DNA from: Styela clava
Lineage: Eukaryota; Chordata; Ascidiacea; Stolidobranchia; Styelidae
Direction of reading: 5' to 3'
Length of the DNA stretch: 64,000 nucleotides
NCBI RefSeq assembly: GCF_964204865.1
Contig: NC_135251.1
Span: 29,550,943-29,614,942 of the forward strand
A model generated the notes under the pieces. That model saw only the letters and a program-made list of their open reading frames with translations. It ran no database searches and was not told the DNA's origin. The position numbers were made by a program, and so were the translations under genes. The stretch's first letter is position 1, and each line of letters begins with the position of its first letter. This document shows, in pieces, positions 1 through 10,942 of the stretch.

Positions 1-1134
1 TTAGAAAAAAAAGAATTTGTTAGTGCTATATTTTTAGATCTCAAAAAGGCATTTGATACCGTTAATCACAATATTCTAACCCAAAAGTTATGGCATTATG
101 GTATCAGAGGTATACCAAATAAACTTCTCTACAGTTACTTGAGTGGCAGAACTCAATTCGTTCAAGTAGGAACCCACTGCTCCCCAGTCTTACCAGTGAC
201 TCACGGGGTCCCACAGGGTTCGACGTTGGGTCCATTATTATTCCTCGTCTATATAAATGACCTCACCCACTGTTCTTCTTTCTTCGCAAAACTATTCGCT
301 GACGACACTATACTTCTAGATAGTGACAAATCTCTACCAGCTATACAGTCACGAGTGAACTCTGAAATTGTAAAAGTGGTTAATTGGATGAAGGCTAACA
401 AATTGACATTAAATATCGATAAATCTAAGTCTATGCTTATTTCACCAAATAAACATAAAGCCAATCATAATTTATTAATCTGTATTGACAACATTACATT
501 AGAAAAAGTCAATTCTTATAAATATCTGGGCATATATTTAGACAGTCAAATGAAATGGGATATTCATATAACTAACTTGGCTGCTAAGTTATCTAAGTCG
601 GTGGGAATACTGTACAAACTCAGGCATTTTATACCAATTTCAACTTTACGTATGGTTTACCACTCGTTATTCCAAGCCCATATTCAATACGGTATTTCTG
701 CATGGGGCTCCGCTGATAAAACTCTTTTACGCAAAATTGAAATAATGCAGAACAGGGCCATTCGTGCTGTCTCTGGCAGTGGACCTTATGCCCAACTTGA
801 TCCAATCTATTATAAACTTCGTATTATTAAAATGGTGGATATTTATAAATTAGAGATATTGAAATTGATGCACCAACATCACAACAAAAAACTCCCTGTT
901 ACATTCACTGATTATTTCTTGAAACAAAGCAGCGTGCATTCTTATAGAACACGATCCTCTGCCAGTAGTTCCTATTATGTAACTCATTTTTCAACCAAAC
1001 GTACTCAAAATTCGATAAAATATACAGGCGTTAAATTATGGAATGCTGTATCCGATAACATTCGAATTATGAATTACAATTCATTCAAACAAGCTTTGAA
1101 AAATTTTTACCTGGATTCCTATGTATCCTTCTAG
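1..1134 (+). CDS. LINE reverse transcriptase, C-terminal part (5' truncated by window edge)
   Basis: This is the C-terminal 377 codons of a non-LTR retrotransposon reverse transcriptase, which copies element RNA at a nicked target. Frame 1 is open from base 1, so the gene begins left of the window. RT motifs run in order: LDLKKAFDTVNH near residue 11, GVPQGSTLGPLLFLVYINDL around residues 69-88 (primer/template contact), and the catalytic FADDT around residue 99. These are followed by the thumb/connection-like region LKYLGI-type motif (seen as YKYLGIYLD) and a C-terminal tail ending in SYVSF. The reading frame is intact across the visible part. The motif spelling resembles the CR1/L2/Jockey groups, which is a family-level inference. 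Endonuclease and ORF1 would lie outside the window, so activity cannot be judged. Confidence 0.9.
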   Translation, partial: LEKKEFVSAIFLDLKKAFDTVNHNILTQKLWHYGIRGIPNKLLYSYLSGRTQFVQVGTHCSPVLPVTHGVPQGSTLGPLLFLVYINDLTHCSSFFAKLFADDTILLDSDKSLPAIQSRVNSEIVKVVNWMKANKLTLNIDKSKSMLISPNKHKANHNLLICIDNITLEKVNSYKYLGIYLDSQMKWDIHITNLAAKLSKSVGILYKLRHFIPISTLRMVYHSLFQAHIQYGISAWGSADKTLLRKIEIMQNRAIRAVSGSGPYAQLDPIYYKLRIIKMVDIYKLEILKLMHQHHNKKLPVTFTDYFLKQSSVHSYRTRSSASSSYYVTHFSTKRTQNSIKYTGVKLWNAVSDNIRIMNYNSFKQALKNFYLDSYVSF

Positions 1135-1680
1135 TCTGCTTCAATAAGTGGTATAGATCCCTTATAAGTATAGTAGTGTACCGTATACAACCCATGTCCC
1201 CCACCTTTTGTGTGGCTCGATTTTTCTATAACTGGTCATTCGGTCCAGGATCTCTATTTTACCTAAACGATCGTGACTTTTTTCACCTTTTAATGCCATT
1301 GGCATTGTCACCATTTTTCTTTATTGTCCTCACAGAGCACGACCATTATCACTGAGTTCGCATCATTGCCCAAAGTACATGTGGAATGAACTTTTCCCAT
1401 CAAAACTGTTTTTCCTGTCTGAATTGTACTTATATATTTATTTATTTATATATTGCCGTATCAGTACCGATACTTAATCCAACCCGGCTTCCCCTGTTAT
1501 GGTTGCTGGGAATTCCCCTTCAGTTGCTAAGTTTCTGCAGCGTCCTGCCAGTCAACAATTTCATATTGTGAATGCGATCACCCGAGCATGACGCTGCGAG
1601 ACTGACATACTGATTTATCGTAAACGCGTTTTTTCTGACTTTTACTCGACACGATGGATATTTGTTCCCATTTAAACATT

Positions 1681-1926
1681 TCTCTCTCGATTCCCTTCAC
1701 ATTTCTTTTTAAACCATTCTCTTTTGACTTGCTCTCTCGATTCGATTTACGTTTTCTAAATTTCCCCTGAGCTAACTTAATTCTAGATTAATCATTTCTT
1801 CCCCGACTCTCTTGATTCCATTCATACTTTTTATTTAAACTTTTCTCATTTGGCTTACTCTCTCGATTCGATTTACGTTTTCCAAATTTTTGCCCTGATC
1901 ATATATAACTCAACCTTAATCATTTG
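1681..1926 (+). repeat. Imperfect tandem duplication inside the LINE 3' UTR, period about 126 bp
   Basis: Two neighbouring copies share the blocks CTCTCTCGATTCGATTTACG (at 1732 and 1858), a TTTAAAC/TTTAAACC-like block before it, and a TTAATCATTT block after it. The copies differ by scattered substitutions and small indels, so the duplication is not recent. Confidence 0.75.
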
Positions 1927-2114
1927 ACGTTTTTTTGACGTCATTCAGCTTTAATGGTGTCGCTGACACGATGACTTGATAGTCTTTCGCGGCTCCTCGT
2001 TAATTGCAGTCGAAACATTATGTGTCTGTTGTTTTCTTTTGCCTTGATTTACTATGCTTGTGTTGTTCATAATGTTTCTTGCACGACGAAAATAAATTAT
2101 CTGAATCTGAATCT

Positions 2115-2715
2115 ATACTGTAATCGTACGCAAACAGAAGTTCAAGCGCACATAAAATTGAATGATATTTTTTGAGATACATATTTAAGAAATTTTTGGT
2201 TTCTGTTTTCTAGATAACCTGAATCTCCAAAAGCGAAAATGCACCACTACCATTAGGTTTATACTTTCAAACCCATGTTCAACCTTTTAGTGTTCTATCT
2301 TTTTGGCAACAGAATCAAATTAAAATATCTTCACGTGTGAGATCGGGTTAAAAGTTTTTTATTTCTTTTGCCAGCTCATTCCTGGTAGAGTGTGTATTTA
2401 GTGCAGTGACCGCACTTTTACATATCAAGAGAGATTCCCTCGACAGTGTCAGACGAGACTCAAGACTATTTTTGACCGAAATGAAGCCAGATATTATCAA
2501 ACTGGTGGTATTTCGCCAGGCTCAACCTTCACGTTATGCTAATGATAGGTGAAGAATAAAGTTGCGTTGCTTTTTTTTGTCTGAGGGGCATTTGCTAGTT
2601 AAAAAGTCGTCCAAGGGGGCGCTGACAGAAAAAAGTTTGGGAAACACTGATTTAAACCATCCATAGCCAGTGGCGTATCTAGGGTGAGGCAGCCATGGCT
2701 CCATAGACGCCGATT
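2115..2715. other. Non-coding stretch between LINE and duplicated locus, with hAT-type ends
   Basis: I see no gene here. TTTGGGAAACACTG at 2636-2649 looks like the right terminus of a CAGTG-type hAT element whose left end I cannot find. CAGTGGCGTATCTAGGG at about 2669 looks like the left terminus of another, cut off by the start of the duplicated unit. Confidence 0.45.
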
Positions 2716-3370
2716 GGATAGGGGTGCAAAAACGGTGAAAAGTTTTAGTTGTAAAACGTTTTAATAAAATAATTTCTAATTATAAATAAAACTTTGTCAT
2801 GGGCGCCATTTTATACGACAATGTCCATAGCCATGTTACAAGAAGTATTACAAAAAGGACTTACATGCCTAAGTGTTTATTTTCAATCACATAAAATCGC
2901 TCAAAACAATTATTTCCAAATAGCCTACCAATAATTTCCGCTTCCCAATAACAGCAATGCATCCTAGGGTATGACAGTTCGAAAACCTGTGCAGTTTTCT
3001 ATGACTCATTTCACCTGTGATTGACGATTTTTTTTGCTTCCCTATGTAAATGAATATTTGATTTCGTGCACGGTGATGAAATGAATATTACTGCTACTGA
3101 TATATAACTATAAAACTCAGTTCCTATCGTATCTAGTTAAAAATTCTGGGTTATATTTAATATATATATTTAAAAAGCATAATATATTGGTGAAATATCA
3201 CCCGTAACTTGTAACAAAATCGTTTTTGAATACGACGACGGATATCCAGATAAAATACCGCAAGTTAAAAATTATTGATCACCTATAAAGATCTTGCTGT
3301 CGCACAAACTCGAATACCTACTTGTACTAAACACCTGGATAATAAATCATTCATGTGTAGGACATATATC

Positions 3371-3539
3371 CAGTGGTGGGATTCAAATTTTTTGTCAACC
3401 GGTTCCATCACAGAAGGCATATTATTTGGCCGGTTCTGTTATAAGTTTTTTTTAGTAATGCTAACCGGTTCGCTGATCTCATAAAATTCCGCGAGACGGT
3501 TTTATAGAACCGGTTCGAACCGGCTGAATCCCGCCACTG
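3371..3539. mobile_element. hAT-type MITE, 169 bp, copy in unit A
   Basis: Terminal inverted repeats are CAGTGGTGGGATTCA and, on the right, TGAATCCCGCCACTG. The 8-bp flanks are identical (CATATATC at 3363-3370 and 3540-3547). The interior is rich in AACCGGTT. Size, CAGTG termini and 8-bp duplications define a non-autonomous hAT element. The apparent small reading frame across it is not a gene. Confidence 0.9.
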
Positions 3540-4448
3540 CATATATCCCTTTTGGTAACATAGTCTACGAACAAAAGATAATATGTTTTAGGCTTCAGGA
3601 CAATGTATATAAATTTTCGGTTCGCGTACAAATGAAACATGCTCATCCAAGAGTAAGTATTCGCTCATGCCTGATAAAAACGATTTCGTGTCGAGGTATT
3701 ATAATTCGGAATATATACGAGGGATCAACCAAGGGGTCATTTTATTGATAACCCTTTCGAAATCGAACTTATTACGTGTAATCTTCTTCTTAAAAAGAAA
3801 GAAAGGGGTCGCAGCGTCGTCAAAATTGTGTTTTTTTCATATTGACATCTTGGGGTTTCAAATTCGACGTACCGTATATTGGCGTCAGTCGGTCACGTAA
3901 TGACAACGTGCCTAATAGTCGCTCAGAATTAATGGTAGCCGGTGGCGGAAAAGACAATTTACAACCAGAACAAACATTTCCTTATATTCGCGTTTGTATT
4001 GTGACCAAAAACAACAACAAAAAGGTTTAACAGCTACCTATACCATTCGGCAAGAAAATACGAGCGAGATACGACCCTATGTTAATGAGAGCCCATTGCT
4101 GTACCGCAGTTATACTTACAGTGATATCGGTTTCACTCGAAGGCCTGGTCAATGATAGCTAATTACCTCAAATATATATACATAATTCATGATATATATT
4201 ATAATGATATGGTAAAGATTATTATTCACTTATTTTCGGCAAAGCAATACAGAATCTACTGTTTGCGAAAAGCAATTTGACCCGAGAAAAATTAATCGAT
4301 TTGAAAAACCAGGAAATTAGATTTTAACATATTTTAAAATATTTAATAGATTATGATTCATAGAAACTGACGCCACTACATTAATTTGTTTAACTTTCAC
4401 TGATTGCACTGTCAAACAATTAAATTATACATTTTAGTTGGGCTAAAC

Positions 4449-4469
4449 ATATATATATATATATATATG
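4449..4469. repeat. (TA)n microsatellite upstream of receptor gene A
   Basis: An uninterrupted TA tract about 190 bp before the receptor start codon. Unit B has a shorter, rearranged tract at 10730-10747 preceded by a partial local duplication (ACTTATATAGTTGACTAAAC), so this tract is one of the faster-changing spots between the units. Confidence 0.8.
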
Positions 4470-4653
4470 ATATGAATCAAAACCAATAATAGGGGACCAA
4501 AATGCAACTAATTACATATTTTTTATATCACACAATGATGTTCAATATGAAATCTCATTGTCTGTCATATTCAATGAATAATTTACACGACGAGGAGGGT
4601 CAGTTTTTTTTAAATGAACAGTTTTTGAAAATAAACAAATTGTGTCGGAAAAC

Positions 4654-7600
4654 ATGCAATATTCAATTAAGATTATTGGCCTGGCAGCTTTACTTCTTAC
4701 GAAAGGTAGGATAACTGTGTAATGTTTCATTATTTCTTTTTATAATTTGTTTAATTCAATAATTCTGGTTAATTTAGTCGTTATCTGGTAACTGCCAGAC
4801 CCGGCAGGCTTTTCATTGAGGGGATACCACTACTTTGTTTTGGGCAAAATTCATAAAAATAGTCTCAGTAATTCAATGCAATGTATGCTTACTTGTAGGA
4901 ATATCGTATTTGGACGCCGAACCGTGTGAAAGATACCCACCCGATTACATTTATGATCGCAATGGGGAAATAGAATCACCGAGGAATGATAGTGAATGTG
5001 GAGGGTGGAATTATTGTCGTTGGCGATTTCATTTTCCCCTTCACGAGCAGACTATATTCAAAATGACTTTTACGTCAAACCAAACCCCAAAAGAAAGAGG
5101 CCTGATAAGGGTTCATAGTTTGCTCCCCGGAACTGGAATATGTAAGTGTATTTATTTATGGCTTACATGTTGTATTTAGAAACTTTTTTGAAGCCAATAA
5201 ATTTTTCTGTTCGATTTTTAAGAAATCGTTTCGTTATCTATATTTTTCACTTTTTTGATTGGAAATTATACTTTGGGAGTCAAAGGTAAATTTTGCGGCC
5301 TTTTGTCACGGCCGACAATCTTTTATCTCGGGCCCAAAGTTGAGTCATAGTAAAACTCAAGTCCGAATTTTGAAGATTCAAATGAGACCTGACTCTGACG
5401 ACTGATCTCGATAGAGGCCAATAGACCAGCGGTGTCCAAACTGCGGCCCGTCGGACGAATTCGTGCGGTCCGCGGGAAGATTTACAGCCGATCCTCAACC
5501 AGCCGTTTCCAATAAAATTTTCCAGAGCAAACCTAAGTGTAGCCCAGATAAGCACTATTCTTGTGTATGGTACTATCGTGATGGTATATTATATCAGAGC
5601 ACGCAACCAAAGCATATTATGAATAAGCGACGACAAGAGAGGACGAAACTCGGCAGTTTTCTAAGTCTTATAATTTGAAAATACATTCCGAGTTCGCGCA
5701 CAATGAAAATACGAAAAAAAACGCCGTACAAATTCGTCAAATTAAACTTCAATTTATGACAAGTTATTTAATGTGAGGTTCGCGACAAAAATAAAATATG
5801 ATTTGCGGCCTCAGAAAGCATTTGAGTTGGACAAGGCTGTACTAGACAACAAGCAGATGTATCTAACAACATAAAACCATAAACAAACTTCGTATGTATA
5901 ATTGTAATCAACGACCAGTATGGAAATCACACATAAAAACCCCCTTTTTAATTTAAGCGTATAACATTCATTGAAGAGAGAAAATAAATCCTTTTTCTAT
6001 ATTATACAGTACCTGGTTTTTCCTGGTATGGCTTCAACCCAGACTCTGATCAAACATGTTGGATCGGTTATACCTCCGATATCTGCTTGAACGAAACAAA
6101 GAAGCTTAAATGCGAAACTAGAAAATGGTTGTCCAATGTAAATGGTTCAATGGTCATATTTGAATGCAAACCTTCCAAATTACAATTCAAACTGTCCTAT
6201 GAATACATTGACTGTAAAACAGGTAAAACTACTTTCCAATTTAGCTAAATAATAACACGCTCAATGCGAATTTATAACACACTCAGTGATCATTCACAGG
6301 TATAAGTCCCATAAGTATATATGATCACGTGCGCCGATTGAATTTACGTTAACATTACAGAATCTAGACTGCTCACGTCTTATGTCAAGTAAAAGTGTAA
6401 TGTACGGATCATAAGACTTAAACTTACGCTCTCATCTTCCATTCCAGGAAAGAGTAGTCGTACCTCTCCAACCACTACATCCCCGGGTAAAACCAGCCAA
6501 TCACCAGTAATTACTTCATCAATCACACAGGAAAACAAACATAAAAACCACACCGACCAGTCAGAAGATTCATCATCTCGGAGTACCACGTCGTTGCAAA
6601 CAGTACACCAATCACCAAGAACTTCTGCACCAACTACCAATAAAGGTGAAAACACCAGCGATCAATCAGAATCTTCTTCTTCCGTGAAAACTACTCCTCA
6701 ACAATCACTTGGTTCAACTTCTGCTATGCTTCCACAAGCAAGTATTCAAGTGTCTACGATTTCTGCGTCAACTCAACAGCAGAATGCTGAGTCTACTGAA
6801 TTGAAAGCTAAACTTGTTTCTATCTCTCTTATGACAATTGCAATAGTCTCTGGAAGCATAGTAGCAGTTATAGTGATAGCAGGAGTAATTGGAGTCTGGA
6901 TCTATAGGAAAAGAAGGTGAATTCACTTTTTGCGTTCTCCATCAGGTTGTGCAGTCACCAAAAAACGATGGTTTTTAATGTATTTTTAAATATTTGATCA
7001 AAACAACGACTACATAATAAAATAAGTCACTAATGAGTAAAAAAACGAGCAACCACATATTATGTTATATAATATAACGACGTTAACAAAAACTAAACAC
7101 GTATAATGTCTTGCTATATTAGCAGGTAATAGATTTTCGTTCGGATTGGATTCGAATCCACAGCCCTGCAGTATAGGTAAATACCAACCAATTACAAGAA
7201 TGAGTAGCATATTCTGTAAAAAACATTCCGGTCATTCCAAACTTATTAACTCTATACTTACTAGCAGTTGCTATCAGTAACGTAGGTCTCGATGTCAAAT
7301 ATTAATTAATCAAACATGAACAAATAATATATATAGCGTCATAGTGACAGCAACTAACACAGTAAAACGTCTTGCTTGAATAGGATGCTTTTCATAGCTT
7401 TGTCGGGAGCGAATAAATTAATAATAATAAATCTAAGAACATATTCGTTTCTAGACTTCAACATCGAGAAGAAAGCATTCCAGTGCATTATCGGAAACGT
7501 CCGTTAGCCACACCTCCCCCGGTGTACGAAGAGATAGGCATTTCCCGGGGACCGATACAACAAACCGAACCATCTGGCGATCATAAGGATGATTATCGCA

Positions 7601-7896
7601 GACCATCTTCTGAAGCTAAAATGGGGTCACAAATCAATAAATATCTTACAGCGATGTACTCAAGAGAAAATCGCCAAGAAGGCAATGTCAACGATGGATA
7701 TGAAAATACTAGTTTTATTACAGAACCAGAATTTACTGCTCCAGTTGACACTCCACCTAATGGATATCTGGAACCAATGACGCACACGAGCCTTTCGCGC
7801 CATGAGGTTGTATACGAAGTTACATATGTCGATGGAGATTTTACTGATCCAGATTATATTTATCCAGAAATAGTCCCATCACGCAGAATCCAATAA
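4654..7896 (+). CDS. Single-pass receptor with CUB-like ectodomain and Tyr-rich tail, copy A
   Basis: Five exons, 4654-4705, 4899-5141, 6010-6222, 6448-6916 and 7455-7896, give 472 residues. Intron phases are 1,1,1,2 and all sites are GT-AG. Residues 1-18 are a signal peptide (MQYSIKIIGLAALLLTKG). Residues about 24-169, over exons 2-3, have eight cysteines, a GEIESP and CRW pattern and an ending NGSMVIFEC...FKLSYEY, which resemble a divergent CUB domain. Residues 171-293 are a Ser/Thr/Gln-rich, mucin-like stalk. Residues about 295-320 are one transmembrane helix followed by basic RKR. The 150-residue tail carries PPPVYEEI (Y350: PPxY plus a pYEEI-type Src SH2 motif), GYENT (Y408: Grb2-type YxN), NGYLEP (Y430) and a final DPDYIYPE. 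No kinase or phosphatase domain is present, so signalling must be through recruited partners. The ligand is unknown. It could also be an adhesion or allorecognition-type protein. Confidence 0.85.
5427..5839. mobile_element. hAT-type MITE in intron 2 of receptor A
   Basis: Left end CAGCGGTGTCCAAACTGCGG, right end GAGTTGGACAAGGCTG (inverted CAGCCTTGTCCAACTC). Flanks CAATAGAC and TACTAGAC agree at 6 of 8 bases, a decayed target duplication. Interior GCGGCCCGTCGG-type sequence is common in hAT MITEs. Confidence 0.7.
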
Positions 7897-8067
7897 ATAT
7901 CGTGTCGATTCCTTTCTGATTACGGGTCGGACAAATATACTTGAAGATCTTTTTTTTTTTTGCTTTTATATTTTGAACATTATTTGAAATTCATATTATA
8001 AATAGTTTACACTAGAATGTGATTAGTACGATATTATAATATTCTGTTCGATAGCAATTTAAAACCG

Positions 8068-8073
8068 AATAAA
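8068..8073 (+). terminator. Candidate poly(A) signal of receptor A
   Basis: AATAAA about 170 bases after the stop codon and conserved in unit B. Another AATAAA overlaps the stop codon itself (7892-7897), which would leave almost no 3' UTR, so the downstream one is preferred. No transcript evidence. Confidence 0.4.
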
Positions 8074-9686
8074 CTGTTCATCTGGCATAAAAATATAACC
8101 ATGTTTAACTTTTCACCAAAATGTTATAAATCATGATATAAAAACCAACGACAAATTTTACATGAAACATGACTTCATCTAAATTCTACAAAACATGAAT
8201 TTTAAATGGAAAAGGTTTTGTTCAAACCAAGTTTCTTATCGGTAGTTTAATTTTATTGCACTATTGAACATTCCGAAAAAAAAATTAACATTTATGTCGT
8301 CGAACTTTGTTGTCGAAGATGCAGCCAAACTTTTTGACTGATAAAGAATCACGCTCAAATGAATTCAAGTCGAGATTTTGTCGGAGTCAAAATTATTACT
8401 AACTTAGGGTTAGGGACAGATGTTCTGTACATTCAAATCGTCGGGGTATTATTGAAAATTTGAACATTCCAAAAAAAAAAAAAAAATTAGAACCTCACAG
8501 CCATGAGCCATTATTGACTCATTAGTTTGTAGAATATCAATATCACCTCTTCCGATTTTGAAATATATCACCTATGCTTATATCACTTGCCGCTTTAATC
8601 CAATTTCCACGTACAGACATAAGCACCAACAAAAGATATCTTCTTAATAATGTTTTGAATACCTTTTTAATTCAGGCGACATGAAATCAATACAACGCTA
8701 ATAAATATGATTGGAGCAAGTTTGTCAGCTGAAGTATTTTCGAAAAAGAATTCGATTTTTGCTGAAATTATTAGATTTAAGAATTCCAGAAACATAATTA
8801 ACCAAAAAAATTTCGATTTTGTTTTCGAGTTGCTGTGCCTTTATTCGTGTCATATCACTTAACAAAAACTTGTGGCAAAAATATGGGATCACTAAATATT
8901 ATTTTCTATTTTTCTCATTGAATTTTATTTGGATAGGGGTGCAAAAACGGTGAAAAGTTTTAGTTGTAAAACGTTTTAATAAAATAATTTCTAATTATAA
9001 ATAACTGAAACCTGTATTTTTATTCAAATAATAACGTAGACGTATCTCGAACCAACAAAAGCTAAATATAAATTGTCAACCAACGATCAAAGGCGCGCAT
9101 TTTTAAACTTTGTCATGGGCGCCATTTTATACGACAATGTCCATAGCCATGTTACAAGAAGTATTACAAAAAGGACTTACATGCCTAAGTGTTAATTTTC
9201 AATCACATAAAATCGCTCAGAACAATTATTTCCAAATAGCCTACCAATAATTTCCGCTTCCCAATAACAGCAATGCATCCTAGGGTATGACAGTTCGAAA
9301 ACCTGTGCAGTTTTCTATGACTCATTTCACCTGTGATTGACGATTTTTTTTGCTTCCCTATGTAAATGAATATTTGATTTCGTGCACGGTGATGAAATGA
9401 ATATTACTGCTACTGATATATAACTATAAAACTCAGTTCCTATCGTATCTAGTTAAAAATTCTGGGTTATATTTAATATATATATTTAAAAAGCATAATA
9501 TATTGGCGAAATATCACCCGTAACTTGTAACAAAATCGTTTTTGAATACGACGACGGATATTCAGATAAAATAACGCAAGTTAAAAATTATTGATCACCT
9601 ATAAAGATCTTGCTGTCGCACAAACTCGAATACCTACTTGTACTAAACACCTGGATAATAAATCATTCATGTGTAGGACATATATC

Positions 9687-9855
9687 CAGTGGTGGGATTC
9701 AAATTTTTTGTCAACCGGTTCCATCACAGAAGGCATATTATTTGGCCGGTTCTGTTATAAGTTTTTTTTAGTAATGCTAACCGGTTCGCTGATCTCATGA
9801 AATTCCACGAGACGGTTTTATAGAACCGGTTCGAACCGGCTGAATCCCGCCACTG
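9687..9855. mobile_element. hAT-type MITE, copy in unit B
   Basis: Same element, same position and same flanking CATATATC as at 3371-3539. It was therefore inserted before the segmental duplication and copied with it. Confidence 0.9.
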
Positions 9856-10942
9856 CATATATCCCTTCTGGTAACATAGTCTACGAACAAAAGATAATAT
9901 GTTTTAGGCTTCAGGACAATGTATATAAATTTTCGGTTCGCGTACAAATGAAACATGCTCATCCAAGAGTAAGTATTCGCTCATGCCTGATAAAAACGAA
10001 TTAGTGTCGAGGTATTATAATTCGGAATATATACGAGGGATCAACCAAGGGGTCATTTTATTAATAACCCTTTCGAAATCGAACTTATTACGTGTAATCT
10101 TCTTCTTAAAAAGAAAGAAAGGGGTCGCAGCGTCGTCAAAATTGTGTTTTTTTCATGTTGACATCTTGGGGTTTCAAATTCGACGTACCGTATATTGGCG
10201 TCAGTGGCGGAAAAGACAATTTACAACCAGGACAAACATTTCCTTATATTCGCGTTTGTATTGTGGCCAAAAACAACAAAAAAAAAGGTTTAACAGCTAC
10301 CTATACCATTCGGCAAGAAAATACGAGCGAGATACGACCCTATGTTAATGAGAGCCCATTGCTGTACCGCAGTTATACTTACAGTGATATCGGTTTCACC
10401 CGAAGGCCTGGTCAATGATAGATAATTACCTCAAATATATATACATAATTCATGATTTATATTATAATGATATGGTAAAGATTATTATTCACTTATTTTC
10501 GGCAAAGCAATACAGAATCTACTGTTTGCGAAAAGCAATTTGATCCGAGAAAAATTAATCAATTTGAAAAACCAGGAAATTAGATTTTAATATATTTTAA
10601 AATATTTAATAGATTATGATTCATAGAAACTGACGCCACTACATTTATTTGTTTAACTTTCACTGATTGCACTGTCAAACAATTAAATTATACATTTTAG
10701 TTGGGCTAAACTTATATAGTTGACTAAACTTATATATATATATATATTGGACCATATGATATGAATCAAAACCAATAATAGGGGACCAAAATGCAACTAA
10801 TCACATAATTTTTATACCACACAATGATGTTCAATATGAAATCTCATTGTCTGTCATATTCAATAAATAATTTACACGACGAGGAGGGTCAGTTTTTTTT
10901 AAATGAACAGTTTTTGAAAAAAAACAAATTGTGTCGGAAAAC

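Larger units (their letters stand above)
1..2114 (+). mobile_element. LINE (CR1/L2-like) 3' portion with long 3' UTR
   Basis: The RT frame stops at 1132-1134 and is followed by about 980 bases without coding potential. That stretch ends in AATAAATTATC and two and a half TGAATC repeats (2092-2114). A short tandem-repeat tail instead of a long poly(A) is typical of L2/CR1-like LINEs, so I take this as the element's 3' end. Part of the UTR is an internal tandem duplication (1681-1926). The 5' end is outside the window, so no target-site duplication can be checked. Confidence 0.7.
2716..8930 (+). repeat. Tandem segmental duplication, unit A
   Basis: The sequence from GGATAGGGGTGCAAAAACGG (2716) onward is repeated from 8931 with roughly 1-3 percent mismatch by eye plus small indels. 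The unit holds one complete receptor gene (exons 4654-7896), its upstream region with a hAT MITE (3371-3539) and an intronic MITE (5427-5839). Compared with unit B, about 101 bp present at 9004-9104 is missing near 2790. The repeat is head-to-tail. Confidence 0.95.

Noticed and set aside
3275..3484. 69-codon frame, identical in both units (also 9591-9800)
   Set aside because: It runs into the hAT MITE at 3371-3539 and has no splice or protein-family support; its conservation is explained by the recent duplication.
6380..6655. Minus-strand 91-codon frame opposite the receptor stalk (also 12736-13011)
   Set aside because: Antisense shadow of the Ser/Thr-rich exon 4; codon repeats on one strand produce a long open frame on the other.
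7455..7896. ITIM or ITAM motifs in the receptor tail
   Set aside because: None of the tyrosines has the required hydrophobic residue at both -2 and +3, and no paired YxxL spacing is present.
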